Source of the DNA: Dietzia sp. ANT_WB102
GTDB taxonomy: Bacteria > Actinomycetota > Actinomycetes > Mycobacteriales > Mycobacteriaceae
DNA length: 64,000 nucleotides
Direction: 5' to 3'
Assembly (NCBI RefSeq): GCF_008369165.1
Contig: NZ_VOBA01000003.1
Coordinates: forward strand, 89,146 to 153,145
Shown here: positions 28,683 through 36,825 of the stretch, in pieces
Position numbering within the stretch: the stretch's first letter is position 1
How the letters are laid out: the number at the start of each line of letters is the position of its first letter
Position numbers and translations under genes: made by a program
Notes under the pieces: model-generated
What the model was told of the DNA's origin: nothing
Database searches by the model: none
What the model saw: only the letters and a program-made list of their open reading frames with translations

Positions 28683-29612
28683 TCAGAGCTTCATGATCTC
28701 CGCGGCCGAGAACGACTTGTCCTTCGGACGGTCGGCCCAGTGCCCGGCTACCGCGTCGGCGAACGCGCGGCGGTCCCAGACGCCGTCCTCGGCATCGAAC
28801 CGCTTCTCCACGACCGGAGCCTCCACCAGTGCAACCATCCCGCCGTACACCACGAACAACTGACCGGTGACCTCGGCTGCCGAGGGCGAGGCCAGGTAGG
28901 AGACGAGATCGGCCACGCGGTCCGGCGACAACGGGTCCGGCCCCTTGGACTCGTCCCAGGCCTCGAAGACGTTCTCGGTCATCCCGGTGCGACCACGCGG
29001 CGCGATGGCGTTGGCGGTGCAGCCGATTCGCGAGAGGACGCGGGAGGCCGACAGGGTCAGCGCGGTGATGCCAGCCTTCGCCGCGCCGTAGTTGGCTTGT
29101 CCGGGCGGGCCGAACAGCCCGGCCTCCGACGAGGTGTTGATCAGGCGGCCGTACACGGGCGCGTCTGACTTCTTACTCTCGCCGCGCCAGTACGCGGCCG
29201 CGTTCCGGGTGAGGAGGAAGTGTCCGCGCAGGTGCACCTTGATCACCGCGTCGAAGTCTTCGTCAGAGAGGTTGAACAACATCTTGTCGCGGGTGATGCC
29301 GGCGTTGTTGACGACCACATGGAGGCCGCCCAGCTTCTCCGCCTCGGCGACCATGGCGTCCGCGGTCTCCCGCTCCGAGACGTCTCCGACCACGAGCGCA
29401 GCCTTGGCTCCAGCCGCCTCGATGTCCGCGATCACCGCGTCCGTGGCGTCCGAGGAGCGGATGTCGTTGATGACGACCCCCGCCGCGCCCGAGCGGGCGA
29501 GGTTGACGGCCTCCGCCGCGCCCAGGCCGGAGCCCGAACCGGTGACGACGGCGACCCGGCCATCGAGAGAGAGATCCTGATCCAGAGACTGCTGCGTCAC
29601 GTCTGTGTTCAC
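28683..29612 (-). CDS. hsd4A: Steroid short-chain dehydrogenase (Hsd4A-like)
   Basis: 309 aa from the GTG at 29612, which overlaps the ferredoxin stop by 4 nt; the longer open frame crosses the ferredoxin gene and is rejected. The SDR cofactor motif TGSGSGLGAAEA is near residue 23, followed by NNAGITRDK and the YGAAK catalytic pair with an upstream Ser (INTSSEAGLFG). It has an extended C-terminus (FDAEDGVWDRRAF), as in Hsd4A. In mycobacteria Hsd4A oxidises hydroxyacyl-CoA intermediates in the steroid side chain and 17-beta-hydroxysteroids. Position between mce4 and fdxD equals Rv3502c. Confidence 0.85.
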   Translation of the reverse strand: MNTDVTQQSLDQDLSLDGRVAVVTGSGSGLGAAEAVNLARSGAAGVVINDIRSSDATDAVIADIEAAGAKAALVVGDVSERETADAMVAEAEKLGGLHVVVNNAGITRDKMLFNLSDEDFDAVIKVHLRGHFLLTRNAAAYWRGESKKSDAPVYGRLINTSSEAGLFGPPGQANYGAAKAGITALTLSASRVLSRIGCTANAIAPRGRTGMTENVFEAWDESKGPDPLSPDRVADLVSYLASPSAAEVTGQLFVVYGGMVALVEAPVVEKRFDAEDGVWDRRAFADAVAGHWADRPKDKSFSAAEIMKL

Positions 29613-29803
29613 TCCTTGACCTTGAGTGCGGCCATCGGGCACTTCTCGACGGCCTTGAGAGCCCGCTTCTGGTGCTCTTCCGGCACCTCGTCGACGATGA
29701 CGCGCACGATCTCGTCGTCGTCGTTCAGTTCGAAGACCTTGGGGGCGAGGCCCACGCACACGGCCTGCCCCTCGCAGCGGTTGGGATCCACTTCAATCCT
29801 CAT
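29609..29803 (-). CDS. fdxD: Single-cluster ferredoxin (FdxD-like)
   Basis: 64 aa. Cysteines at 10, 16 and 55 with Gln at position 13 (CEGQAVC) give a three-cysteine ligand set typical of [3Fe-4S] ferredoxins; these pass electrons to cytochromes P450 or other oxygenases. The ATG follows GGGAGGACGG. Rv3503c (fdxD) has the same place beside hsd4A. It could serve Cyp125, but the partner is not shown by sequence. It starts an operon with hsd4A, with a KstR site upstream. Confidence 0.88.
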   Translation of the reverse strand: MRIEVDPNRCEGQAVCVGLAPKVFELNDDDEIVRVIVDEVPEEHQKRALKAVEKCPMAALKVKE

Positions 29804-29876
29804 GCCCGTCCTCCCGGGTCGGACCCACGGCCACTGTGGCCACAGGCGTGGTTCGATAGTATGTGAGACACGACAC

Positions 29877-29890
29877 TAGAACGCGTTCCA
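29877..29890. promoter_or_regulatory. KstR-type operator between fdxD and fadE26
   Basis: TAGAACGCGTTCCA matches TnnAACnnGTTnnA at every fixed position. It lies between two divergent units, 74 nt from fdxD and 22 nt from fadE26, and can control both. On the minus strand it runs straight into TAGTGT, a plausible -10 box for fdxD. Confidence 0.8.
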
Positions 29891-29912
29891 CTAGCCGACG
29901 AGTTTAGGCCAT

Positions 29913-31187
29913 ATGGATATCACCTTGAGCGCAGACCAGCATCGGCTCCGCGACGAGCTGCGTGACTACTTCGCGCGGTTGATGACGCCGGAGCGCCGCG
30001 AGGCCTTTGCGTCCACCACCGGGGAGTACGGTCACGGTGACGCGTACCGCGAGATCGTCGCCGAGATGGGCCGGGACGGCTGGCTCACCCTGGGCTGGCC
30101 GGAGGAGTTCGGCGGGCACGGTCGGCCGATGATCGACCAGTTGATATTTACGGACGAGGCCGCCATCGCCGGCGTCCCCGTGCCGTTCCTCACCATCAAC
30201 TCGGTGGCCCCGACCATCATGGCGTTCGGCTCCGACGAGCAGAAGAACTACTTCCTGCCCCGCATCAGCCGCGGCGAACTGCACTTCGGCATCGGTTACT
30301 CCGAGCCCGACGCCGGGACCGACCTGGCCTCCCTGCGCACGCGCGCCGACCGCGAGCCGGGGACCGGTGACCACACCGGTCAGGACGTCTACCGGATCAA
30401 CGGTCAAAAGATGTGGACGTCCCTGGTGGCGTACGCGGACTGGATCTGGCTGGCCGCGCGCACCGACCCGGATGCCCCGCGCCACAAGGGCATCTCGATG
30501 ATCGTCGTTCCCACGGACGCCGACGGTTTCTCCTGGACCCCTGTGCACACCATGGCCGGTCCCGACACCAGCGCCACCTACTACCAGGACGTGGTGGTGC
30601 CCGCGAGCAATCTCGTGGGCCCGGAACACGGCGGGTGGCCGCTCATGACCAACCAGCTCAACCACGAGCGGGTCGCGCTCACCTCCGCCGGGCCGCTCCA
30701 GGCTTCGCTGCGACAGGTGCTGCAGTGGGCGCGCTCCACACCCTCCGCCGAGGTGGGGATGTCGGGCGGCGGCACCGTGATCGAGCACGAATGGGTGCGC
30801 ACCCACCTGGCGCGTGTGCACGCCATGGCCGAGTACCTGGCGCTGCGCAACTGGGAAATCGTCTCCGCGGACGCCGCCGCGCCCACCCGGATCGCGGCGT
30901 CGGCGACCAAGGTGTACGGCACCGAGACCGCCTGCGAGGCGTACCGGCTGCTGATGGAGGTGCTCGGATCGAGCGGCTATCAGCGATCCCACTCGCCCAC
31001 CGCGGCCCTGCATGGACGCATCGAGCGTTTGCACCGGTCCGCGCTCATCCTCACCTTCGGTGGCGGCACCAACGAGGTGCAGCGCGACATCATCGCCGCC
31101 GCCGGGCTCGGGCTGCCGCCGGCGCCGCGCGTTGCCCCTGCGGTCAGCACCGACCGCCCATCCAGCACCGCCCGTAAGGAGCGCTGA
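29913..31187 (+). CDS. fadE26: Acyl-CoA dehydrogenase, ChsE4/FadE26-like
   Basis: 424 aa. N-terminal ACAD helices start MDITLSADQHRLRDEL; YSEPDAGTDLASLRTRA is the acyl/FAD loop, QKMWTSLVAYADW the mid-domain block, and AATKVYGTETACEAYRLLMEVLGSSG the C-terminal helix bundle, ending TFGGGTNEVQRDIIA. In M. tuberculosis FadE26 and FadE27 (ChsE4-ChsE5) form an alpha2beta2 enzyme that starts side-chain beta-oxidation on the C27 steroid CoA. The next gene begins one base after this stop, fitting a two-subunit enzyme. Confidence 0.92.
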   Translation: MDITLSADQHRLRDELRDYFARLMTPERREAFASTTGEYGHGDAYREIVAEMGRDGWLTLGWPEEFGGHGRPMIDQLIFTDEAAIAGVPVPFLTINSVAPTIMAFGSDEQKNYFLPRISRGELHFGIGYSEPDAGTDLASLRTRADREPGTGDHTGQDVYRINGQKMWTSLVAYADWIWLAARTDPDAPRHKGISMIVVPTDADGFSWTPVHTMAGPDTSATYYQDVVVPASNLVGPEHGGWPLMTNQLNHERVALTSAGPLQASLRQVLQWARSTPSAEVGMSGGGTVIEHEWVRTHLARVHAMAEYLALRNWEIVSADAAAPTRIAASATKVYGTETACEAYRLLMEVLGSSGYQRSHSPTAALHGRIERLHRSALILTFGGGTNEVQRDIIAAAGLGLPPAPRVAPAVSTDRPSSTARKER

Positions 31188-31188
31188 T

Positions 31189-32259
31189 ATGGATTTCTCC
31201 GTCGATGACACCACTGCGGAGCTCACCGCCCTCGTCCGCGCCATGGGTGAGCGGCTGGTCACCGACGAGTCCCTGCGCGAGCTCGACGCCCGCTTCGGTC
31301 CCGGCACCGAATCCGGCGGCGGCGACCGCTCCACAGCCCGCGTGCACACTCGGTTCTGGGAGGAGCTCGTCCGTGCGGGCGTCCCGGCCGCGCTCGCCCC
31401 GGAGTCACTCGGGGGGGCCGGGCTCGGCGTGGTCGGCGAGGCGCTGGTCCTGCGCGAGCTGGGCCGCGTGCTGGCGCCGGTCCCACTGTCCCCCGCGATC
31501 CGCGCGTCCCACCTGCTCGCCGCGGCGGGCCTCGCCGATCGTGCGACCACCGTGGCCGAGGGCCACCAGATCGCGGCCGTGGCAGACGGTCCGCTGCGTC
31601 CCGGGGCGGAGGTGGACTGGGCGCCGGTGGCCGACGTGATCGTCCTGCCGTCCGCCGAGGGGGTGCACGTGGCAGACCGCGCCGAACTCACCGTGGAACG
31701 CACGGTTCCCGTCGACTTCTCGTGCGCCGGACTCGTCATCGGCGACCTTGGCCCGGCTGTCCCCCTGCCCTCAGAAATTCTCGACCTCGACGCGCTGCGC
31801 CGGCGGGTGCATCTGGCCGCCTACCAGTGGGGGGTGGTTGAAGCCGCCCTCGAGCGCACCGCCGCGTACGCCACCACCCGCCACCAGTTCGGTCGGCCCA
31901 TCGGCACGTTCCAGGCCGTCGCCGCCAGGCTGGCAGACGGATCGATCGACGTCGACGCCGTGCGCCTGACCACCCTCCGCGCCGCCTATGAACTCGACGC
32001 CTGTCGCGGCACTCCCGGCCCGACCGCACGGTCCGCCGTCGCCTCGGCGCACTTCTGGGCCTGCGACGCCGGCCACCGACTGGCACACACCGCCGTGCAC
32101 GTCCACGGGGGGGTCGGCCTGGACCGTTCCGAACCCGTCCACCGCTACTTCCTCGCGGCCAAGGCTGCCGAGTTCCGGCTGGGGGGCGCCACCCGGCAAT
32201 TGCTCGACCTAGGCGACGTATTGGTCACGCACGGTGATCCCTGGGATAACTCGGCGTAG
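31189..32259 (+). CDS. fadE27: Acyl-CoA dehydrogenase, ChsE5/FadE27-like
   Basis: 356 aa from the ATG at 31189. It is shorter and less conserved than FadE26, as expected of the second chain of the heterotetramer. Residues 1-15 read MDFSVDDTTAELTAL; a central AALAPESLGGAGLGVVGEALVLRELG region and the C-terminal HQFGRPIGTFQAVAARLAD are typical ACAD blocks, and HVHGGVGLDRSEPVHRYF closes the bundle. It is coupled to fadE26 under the KstR site at 29877. Confidence 0.9.
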   Translation: MDFSVDDTTAELTALVRAMGERLVTDESLRELDARFGPGTESGGGDRSTARVHTRFWEELVRAGVPAALAPESLGGAGLGVVGEALVLRELGRVLAPVPLSPAIRASHLLAAAGLADRATTVAEGHQIAAVADGPLRPGAEVDWAPVADVIVLPSAEGVHVADRAELTVERTVPVDFSCAGLVIGDLGPAVPLPSEILDLDALRRRVHLAAYQWGVVEAALERTAAYATTRHQFGRPIGTFQAVAARLADGSIDVDAVRLTTLRAAYELDACRGTPGPTARSAVASAHFWACDAGHRLAHTAVHVHGGVGLDRSEPVHRYFLAAKAAEFRLGGATRQLLDLGDVLVTHGDPWDNSA

Positions 32260-32362
32260 GCGGAGCAGTTCAGATGGTCGCGTATCTCGCAGCACGGCCG
32301 GTGACACGCCCTGCGACTGCACCAACACCGTGGGGGCCTTCATGACCGTCTGAGGACCTCGG

Positions 32363-32368
32363 TAGGTT
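32363..32368 (+). promoter_or_regulatory. Predicted -10 box for leaderless PAQR gene
   Basis: TAGGTT with exactly 7 nt to the GTG at 32376. Inference from spacing. Confidence 0.4.
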
Positions 32369-32375
32369 TCAGTGC

Positions 32376-33092
32376 GTGGATCCCGTAGTAAACACTGACC
32401 TCCAGCACGTGGATGGCGACCCCGTCGCTGACGATGACGACTTCGGCATCTCCGCCCCGGTCCCGCCCAAGCCGCTCCTTCGCGGGTGGATCCACGCGGG
32501 CACCCTCCCAGTGGCGATCGCGTTGGGCGTGGTGCTCACCGTGCTCGCGGATGGCGTCGCTCTGACGTGGGCCTGCGCAGTATTCCTGGCCACCTCGTCG
32601 CTACTGTTCGGGATTTCGGCGCTCTACCACCGCATCAACTGGGGGCCGCGCGCCGCCGCGCTCATGCGACGGCTGGACCACTCCAACATCTTCCTACTCA
32701 TCGCCGGGACGTACACACCCATGGCGGTGGCGGCCCTGAGCCCGTCGACCGCGGCGATCTTATTGCCGCTTGTGTGGTCGGGGGCGCTGCTGGGGATCCT
32801 GTTCCGTCTGTTCTGGTTGTCCGCGCCGCGCTGGCTGTACGTGATGCTGTACATCCTGCTGGGCTGGACCGCGGTGTGGTTTATCGGTGACCTCATCCAC
32901 GCCAACCTCGCCGGTGTCATCCTGGTCGTAGCGGGCGGGCTCGCGTACACCGGCGGCGCCGTGGTCTACGGACTCAAGCGGCCTGACCCCTCGCCGGGCG
33001 TTTTCGGATTCCACGAGGTGTTCCACACGTGCACCGTGGTCGCGTTCGCCTGCCACTGGGCGGCGATGCTGCTGTTCGTCCTCCAGACCTGA
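32376..33092 (+). CDS. Hemolysin III/PAQR-family membrane protein
   Basis: 238 aa, GTG start. Seven hydrophobic segments are visible. The metal-site motifs of the YqfA/hemolysin III branch of the PAQR family are present: SALYHR, DHSNIFLLIAGTYTP and the C-terminal FHEVFHTCTVVAFACHW. Such proteins have been linked to membrane-lipid homeostasis and are suspected ceramidase-like hydrolases; enzymatic activity in bacteria is uncertain. It sits inside the steroid locus without a KstR-type site and probably has its own promoter. Confidence 0.9.
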   Translation: MDPVVNTDLQHVDGDPVADDDDFGISAPVPPKPLLRGWIHAGTLPVAIALGVVLTVLADGVALTWACAVFLATSSLLFGISALYHRINWGPRAAALMRRLDHSNIFLLIAGTYTPMAVAALSPSTAAILLPLVWSGALLGILFRLFWLSAPRWLYVMLYILLGWTAVWFIGDLIHANLAGVILVVAGGLAYTGGAVVYGLKRPDPSPGVFGFHEVFHTCTVVAFACHWAAMLLFVLQT

Positions 33093-33155
33093 CCCTGACG
33101 TCCCCTCCCCCGCCCAGCGCGAACCCAGCCACCATCCACCGACGGAGCGGTGCGA

Positions 33156-34268
33156 TCAGGCCAGGGTCGAGCGCAGTCGCTCGACGGCTGCCTCGTACTC
33201 GGCGACGATCTGCGTCATGGTCTCGGCGACGGGCACGACACCGTCGAGTGAGCCGATGATCTGTCCCGCCGGCATGGCCACGACGTCGGGGTCCTGCGCC
33301 TCGGAGATCCGCTGGTGGGCCTCGGCGACGAGGATGTTCTGCAGCGGCATAGGAAGCGGGTCCGGGGCGTCAGCCGCCGCCCACGCCTCGGTCCACTTGC
33401 TCTTCAGTAGACGGGCGGGTTTGCCGGAGTAGATGCGGGTGCGCACGGTGTCGCGGCTGGTGGCGGCCACCAGCGCCTGCTGCATGGCCTTCGAGCCGCC
33501 GTCGTCGCCGTACTCGGCGGCGGTGAGCCAGCGCGAGCCCATCCAGGCGCCCTGCGCGCCCATGCCGATCACGGCCGCGACCTGGGTTCCGTCTCCGATG
33601 CCGCCGGCGGCGAGCACGGGGGCGCGGCCGTCGAGGGCGCGGACGATCTCGGGCACCAACACCATGGTGGCGACCTCACCGGTGTGCCCGCCGGCCTCCC
33701 CGCCCTGGGCGATGACGATGTCGACACCATTGTCGACGTGGGCGAGCGCGTGCTTTGTGGCGCCAGCGAGCGCCGCCACCTTGAGTCCGGCGGCATGGCA
33801 TTGCTCGGTGACCTCGACGGGAGGGGATCCGAGCGCGTTGGCGATGAGGACTGGCCGGTGCGTGAGTGCGACGTCGACGTGCGATTGGGCGACTGAGTGC
33901 AGCCAGCCGAGAACGCCGGCGTTGTGTGCGGCGTCCTCCCCCAGCGGCGGCACGCCGAGATCGTCGAGGACCCGGGAGACGAACGCGGTGTGCTCCGCGG
34001 GGATCATCGCGCTCAGGTCCATGCTGCTGCCCTCGGTGGGCACCTTGTTGGGCATCACCACGTCGACGCCGTACGGTTTGCCGTCGGTGTTGGAGTCCAT
34101 CCAGGTGAGGACCTCGTCGAGTTCAGCGGGATCGTTGTAGCGCACGCAGCCGAGCACGCCCATGCCACCGGCGCGGGTGACGGCGGCGGCGACCGCCTTG
34201 GACGGGGTGAATGCGAAGATCGGGTACTCGATCCCGAATTGCTCTGCGAGAGGGGTCGTGATGCTCAC
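33156..34268 (-). CDS. Nitronate monooxygenase-family flavoenzyme coupled to fadD19
   Basis: 370 aa from the GTG at 34268, overlapping the fadD19 stop by 4 nt; the longer open frame enters fadD19 and is rejected. The 2-nitropropane dioxygenase/IpdC family TIM barrel is recognisable: YPIFAFTPSKAVAAAVTRAGGMGVLG, VDIVIAQGGEAGGHTGEV (FMN phosphate and active-site His region) and VLAAGGIGDGTQVAA. It is not the IpdC orthologue, which is at 60630. Genes of this family can be enoyl-CoA-type oxidoreductases. Translational coupling to FadD19 suggests a role in steroid side-chain metabolism, but this is inference. Confidence 0.85.
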   Translation of the reverse strand: MSITTPLAEQFGIEYPIFAFTPSKAVAAAVTRAGGMGVLGCVRYNDPAELDEVLTWMDSNTDGKPYGVDVVMPNKVPTEGSSMDLSAMIPAEHTAFVSRVLDDLGVPPLGEDAAHNAGVLGWLHSVAQSHVDVALTHRPVLIANALGSPPVEVTEQCHAAGLKVAALAGATKHALAHVDNGVDIVIAQGGEAGGHTGEVATMVLVPEIVRALDGRAPVLAAGGIGDGTQVAAVIGMGAQGAWMGSRWLTAAEYGDDGGSKAMQQALVAATSRDTVRTRIYSGKPARLLKSKWTEAWAAADAPDPLPMPLQNILVAEAHQRISEAQDPDVVAMPAGQIIGSLDGVVPVAETMTQIVAEYEAAVERLRSTLA

Positions 34269-35902
34269 TTGCTGATCACCTGGCTCGCGTCGGCGGCTCG
34301 GGATGCGGCGATCTCCACGGCCCAGCGGTAGTCGGGCTTGCCGGCGGGAGTGCGTCTGACCTCGTCCACCACCCACAGTGACCGCGGGCACTTGTAGCCG
34401 GCGATCTCCTTTCGCACGACGGCGTTGAGCTGGTCGAGGGGCGGGCACCGGCCGTCGCGGGTCCGGAGCACCGCGGCGACTCGCTGTCCCATTCGTTCAT
34501 CGGGCAGCCCGATCACCAGTGCGTCGTAGACCTCGGGGTGCGTCTTGAGGGCAGCTTCCACCTCTTCCGGGTGGACCTTCTCGCCGCCGGTGTTGATGGA
34601 CACCGATCCTCGCCCAAGCATGGTGACGGTGCCGTCATCCTCGACCCGGGCGTCGTCGCCGGGAATGGAGTATCTGGTCCCGCCATAGGTTCTGAACGTG
34701 GCCGCGGTCTTGGCTTCGTCCTTGTAGTAGCCGATCGGGATGTGCCCGGTGCGCGCGAGTTTGCCGACGATCCCGGATCCGGGTCCGAGCTTGTTGCCGT
34801 CGTCGTCAAGGACGGTGGTCTGACCGTCGATCCGCACTCGGGGGCCACCGGTGTGGGTCTTGCCCTTTTCTGCCAGCGCGATGCCGGAGAAGCCGGTCTC
34901 GGAGGCGCCGACCGAGTCGGAGATCATCGCGTGGGGAAACGCCTCGATGAATTGATCCTTGACCGCGGGCGAGAACAGCGCCGCAGAGGAACTGAGGTAG
35001 AGCAACGACGACGAGTCGTACTTCTGCGGGTCCCAGGCTTCGATCAGCGGGCGCGCCATGGCATCCCCGGTAATGAACATGAGATTGATCCGGTGCTCTG
35101 TCAGGGCCTGCCAGACATAGGCGGGATCGAACTCGGGGACGAGCACGCTGGTGCGGCCATTGAACAGCGCCATGAGGATCGCCCACTGGGCGCCACCGTG
35201 GATGAGTGGAGGCAGTGCCGCACTCACCAGCGGGCCGGCGTCCACTGCCTGGTCCGCCAGCGCCCACTCGTCCGCGATGCGTTCGCCGGTGAGGAAGTCG
35301 ATGCCGCCGCCGAGGACCATGAACACGTCCTCCTGTCGCCACATCACTCCCTTCGGTGAGCCGGTGGTGCCGCCGGTGTAGAGCATGTAGATGTCGTCGT
35401 TCGACCGCTCCGCGAAGTCTCGTTCGGGCGATTGCGCGGCCAGCGCGTCGTCATAGTGGGCGATGGTGACCCCGTCTGGCACGGCCGGATCGGGTCCGTC
35501 GGTGCCGTCCTCCACGACGAGGCAGTGCCGCACCTGCGGTGTCCGGGGCAGCGCTTCGGCGACGGTCTCGGAGTAGCGGCGTTCGTGAATCACCGCTACC
35601 GCGTCGGAGTTCTCCAGCAGGTACTGCAGTTCGGCAGCCACGTAGCGGAAGTTGACGTTGACCATGACTGCGCGGATCTTGAAGATCGCGACCATCGCCT
35701 CGACAGCCTCGACGGTGTTGCGACTGTAGAGGGCGACCTTGTCGCCCGGGCCGACGCCCACCGACTGCAGGTGGTGCGCGAGTTTGTTGGCGCGCTGCTC
35801 GACTTCTGCGTAGATGAATGATCGATCACCCTGGATGAGGGCGACTCGGTCCGGCACGCGGTCGACACTGTGCTCGACGAGATCTCCGATGGTGAAGGCC
35901 AT
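34265..35902 (-). CDS. fadD19: Steroid-CoA ligase FadD19-like
   Basis: 545 aa from the ATG at 35902 (MAFTIGDLVEHSVDRVPDRVAL); the 87 upstream codons overlap echA19 and are rejected. ATP-dependent CoA ligase with LYTGGTTGSPKGVMWR as P-loop, SVGASETGFSG, and GRGSVSINTGGEKVHPEEVE; the C-terminal catalytic lysine is in RRTPAGKPDYRW. FadD19 activates the C27/C26 cholestenoate side chain and is needed for C24-branched sterols in Rhodococcus. It is divergent from echA19 across a KstR-type site, the same pairing as Rv3515c-Rv3516. Confidence 0.9.
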   Translation of the reverse strand: MAFTIGDLVEHSVDRVPDRVALIQGDRSFIYAEVEQRANKLAHHLQSVGVGPGDKVALYSRNTVEAVEAMVAIFKIRAVMVNVNFRYVAAELQYLLENSDAVAVIHERRYSETVAEALPRTPQVRHCLVVEDGTDGPDPAVPDGVTIAHYDDALAAQSPERDFAERSNDDIYMLYTGGTTGSPKGVMWRQEDVFMVLGGGIDFLTGERIADEWALADQAVDAGPLVSAALPPLIHGGAQWAILMALFNGRTSVLVPEFDPAYVWQALTEHRINLMFITGDAMARPLIEAWDPQKYDSSSLLYLSSSAALFSPAVKDQFIEAFPHAMISDSVGASETGFSGIALAEKGKTHTGGPRVRIDGQTTVLDDDGNKLGPGSGIVGKLARTGHIPIGYYKDEAKTAATFRTYGGTRYSIPGDDARVEDDGTVTMLGRGSVSINTGGEKVHPEEVEAALKTHPEVYDALVIGLPDERMGQRVAAVLRTRDGRCPPLDQLNAVVRKEIAGYKCPRSLWVVDEVRRTPAGKPDYRWAVEIAASRAADASQVISK

Positions 35903-35912
35903 GGCATCAAAA

Positions 35913-35926
35913 TAGAACGTGTTACG
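35913..35926. promoter_or_regulatory. KstR-type operator between fadD19 and echA19
   Basis: TAGAACGTGTTACG, one mismatch (final G) to TnnAACnnGTTnnA. On the minus strand the GTTCTA end overlaps a TATTTT hexamer 6 nt before the fadD19 ATG, so binding would block its promoter. Confidence 0.72.
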
Positions 35927-35981
35927 GTCGGCCGGTGCCGATCGAGTGATATCGGCCACATCAGCGAATCGTGGAGGCCTC

Positions 35982-36788
35982 ATGACCAGCGCAGTCACAC
36001 CAGACGACCAGCATCTGCTCACGGAGCGGCGCGGTGCCGTGCTCGTGGTGACGATGAACCGCCCCGAAGCCCGCAATGCCTTGTCCGGTCCGATGATGCG
36101 CGGCATGGAGGCGGCCTGGGATCTGGTGGACTCCGACCCGGAGATTCGGGCGTGCATTCTCACCGGGGCCGGCGGTTACTTCTGTGCGGGTGCGGACCTC
36201 AAGTCGATGAATGAGACGGCGCCGGGCGACAAGTTCGCGAGCGGCGGGTGGGATCTGAGCCGCCTTCCCGCGCTACTCAAGGGTCGCCTCCTGACCAAAC
36301 CGCTCATCGCCGCGGTGGAGGGCCCCGCGATTGCGGGCGGTACCGAGATCCTCCAGGGCACGGACATCCGCGTTGCCGGCCGCTCGGCCAGGTTCGGCGT
36401 CTCGGAGGCGCGCTGGGGCCTGTACCCGCTCGGCGGCTCGGCTGTGCGTCTGCCGCGCCAGATCCCGTACACGGTCGCCATGGACATCCTGCTGACGGGA
36501 CGCCACCTCAGTGCCGCGGAGGCTGAGCGGGTCGGGCTCATCGGCCGCGTGGTGGAGGATGGCACCGCCCTGGACGCGGCGCTGGAGATCGCCGATCTCA
36601 TCGCCGCCAACGGCCCACTCGCGGTGCAGGGGATGATCGAGACCATCCGCCGCACCGAGGGGATGCACGAGGAGGAGGCGTTCCGCGTGGACGCCGAGGT
36701 GGGTGGCCGCGTATTCGCCTCCGCCGACGCGAAGGAGGGCCCGCGCGCCTTCGCCGAGAAGCGCAAAGCCGTCTTCCGGGGAGAGTGA
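35982..36788 (+). CDS. echA19: Enoyl-CoA hydratase EchA19-like
   Basis: 268 aa, ATG preceded by GGAGG; a longer upstream frame is rejected. Crotonase fold with [27 protein letters not shown] (oxyanion hole), [23 protein letters not shown] and [20 protein letters not shown]. The Glu of GGTEIL and the Glu of SEARWG are candidate catalytic residues. EchA19 hydrates the delta-22 or C24 enoyl steroid CoA in M. tuberculosis. Divergent from fadD19. Confidence 0.9.
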   Translation: MTSAVTPDDQHLLTERRGAVLVVTMNRPEARNALSGPMMRGMEAAWDLVDSDPEIRACILTGAGGYFCAGADLKSMNETAPGDKFASGGWDLSRLPALLKGRLLTKPLIAAVEGPAIAGGTEILQGTDIRVAGRSARFGVSEARWGLYPLGGSAVRLPRQIPYTVAMDILLTGRHLSAAEAERVGLIGRVVEDGTALDAALEIADLIAANGPLAVQGMIETIRRTEGMHEEEAFRVDAEVGGRVFASADAKEGPRAFAEKRKAVFRGE

Positions 36789-36790
36789 TC

Positions 36791-36819
36791 CTCCGCGGGG
36801 GTCGCCGACCCCCGCGGAG
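36791..36819. terminator. Bidirectional terminator between echA19 and aldehyde dehydrogenase
   Basis: Perfect 13-bp inverted repeat CTCCGCGGGGGTC/GACCCCCGCGGAG with a 3-nt loop, between convergent genes. Confidence 0.8.
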
Positions 36820-36825
36820 CTGGAC

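Noticed and set aside
34269..34448. Longer start for the flavoenzyme next to fadD19
   Set aside because: It enters fadD19 coding sequence; the GTGA overlap start gives the conserved N-terminus.
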